From Bacteroidota bacterium (GTDB lineage: Bacteria > Bacteroidota > Bacteroidia > Chitinophagales > LD1): 6,231 bases of DNA. The notes under the pieces are model-generated. The model worked only from the letters and a program-made list of their open reading frames with translations. It searched no databases and had not been told where the DNA came from. Location of the stretch: assembly GCA_018267355.1 (NCBI GenBank), contig JAFDYP010000615.1, positions 1 to 6,231 of the forward strand, written 5' to 3'. How positions within the stretch are numbered: the first letter of the stretch is position 1; every line of letters begins with the position of its first letter. The position numbers and the translations under genes are program-made. Positions 5,853-6,231 of the stretch are shown one piece after another.

Positions 5853-6231
5853 TTGCGCAAGAGCCATCTCATACTAAGCCTGTCATTACTGGCAGCATTT
5901 GCCGCTACGGCACAGACTAGCCCTGTGCGTATCAATGGCACGGTGGTCGATCTCTATGACAAGACACCCGTGAGCGGCGTGAGTGTGATCAACCCAAAGA
6001 ACGGCCAGAGCTATGTCACAGATGCACACGGCACCTTCAGTATCAGCGTGGGTAAGCGTGACACGCTGCTGCTCTTCCTCTCCGGCTACCAGACCATGCG
6101 CTTCAGTATGTCCGATAGCGTATTGAAAGACGCGTACTACCCTGTGTTTGAGTTTGACAGGCTGCGGGCCACTACCGCCCAGATGGTCATAGTCAGGCCC
6201 AAGCAGAAGCTCAGCGATATAGAAAAGGAAC
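5853..6231 (+). CDS. Secreted carboxypeptidase-regulatory-like domain protein, 5' part, cut by window edge
   Basis: A reading frame open to the right edge encodes 126 residues from a proposed TTG start at 5853. Seen directly: a typical signal peptide, with RKS charges at residues 2-4, a hydrophobic core LILSLSLLAAFA (6-17), and a signal peptidase I site after ATA, leaving Gln21 at the mature N-terminus. Then a beta-sandwich of the carboxypeptidase-regulatory-like type (about 25-90): VRINGTVVDLYDKTPVSGVSVINPKNG, then TDAHGTFSISV and a hydrophobic strand ending LSGYQTM. This domain occurs at the N-terminus of many Bacteroidota exported proteins, including TonB-dependent receptors and small envelope proteins of unknown role; which kind this is depends on sequence beyond the edge. 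No in-frame ATG or GTG exists between the stop at 5760-5762 and the signal peptide, so TTG 5853 is the best start. It follows bioA by 212 bp beyond a hairpin, so it is probably a separate transcript. Confidence 0.8.
   Translation, partial: MRKSHLILSLSLLAAFAATAQTSPVRINGTVVDLYDKTPVSGVSVINPKNGQSYVTDAHGTFSISVGKRDTLLLFLSGYQTMRFSMSDSVLKDAYYPVFEFDRLRATTAQMVIVRPKQKLSDIEKE

Noticed and set aside
5689..5877. Plus-strand 62-codon frame after bioA
   Set aside because: It runs through the inverted repeat and into the signal peptide of the next gene in another frame. Its product has no recognisable features.
1..6231. CRISPR array, tRNA or rRNA genes, insertion-sequence transposase, phage or defence genes
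   Set aside because: No regularly spaced direct repeats, no cloverleaf or rRNA-like sequence, and no transposase, integrase or defence-type motifs were seen on either strand.

Overview
This window is a chromosomal stretch from a member of the Bacteroidota, with a Chitinophaga-like flavour. The grounds are the protein sequences (a BioB/BioF/BioD/BioA set and a secreted carboxypeptidase-regulatory-like protein), the near absence of Shine-Dalgarno sequences before the starts, and intergenic CCTCCCTAAAGGGAGG-type repeats. Base composition is moderate (roughly half G+C by eye) and looks even across the genes. Stop codons TAA, TGA and TAG all end genes here, so the standard bacterial code applies. 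The lineage is inferred, not proven.

Layout. Positions 1-427, minus strand: the first 142 codons of fabH (3-oxoacyl-ACP synthase III), running off the left edge. Positions 428-595: a divergent intergenic region with a small hairpin near fabH. Positions 596-1537, plus: a membrane-anchored SGNH-hydrolase-like gene split by a single in-frame TAA, with the catalytic Ser before the stop and the Asp-His pair after it. Positions 1538-1583: a 46-bp gap with overlapping dyads, a candidate control site. Positions 1584-5640, plus: a compact biotin operon, bioB-bioF-bioD-bioA. Positions 5641-5852: about 210 bp with a probable terminator hairpin and a larger imperfect inverted repeat. Positions 5853-6231, plus: the start of a secreted protein with a carboxypeptidase-regulatory-like beta-sandwich domain, apparently using a TTG start, running off the right edge.

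How the genes work together. BioF condenses pimeloyl thioester with alanine to KAPA (7-keto-8-aminopelargonate), BioA transaminates KAPA to DAPA (7,8-diaminopelargonate), BioD closes the ureido ring to dethiobiotin and BioB inserts sulfur to give biotin. All four late steps are therefore encoded in about 4 kb, with ATGA overlaps joining bioF-bioD and bioD-bioA. No pimelate-entry gene (bioC, bioH, bioG, bioW) and no birA is visible. FabH belongs to fatty-acid initiation; its divergent orientation gives no evidence of co-regulation with the biotin genes.

Overall this is a largely ordinary metabolic region. I found no convincing sign of a previously undescribed system. The points most worth checking are the in-frame stop in the SGNH gene, the dyads before bioB, the inverted repeat after bioA, and the altered SPH motif in BioD.
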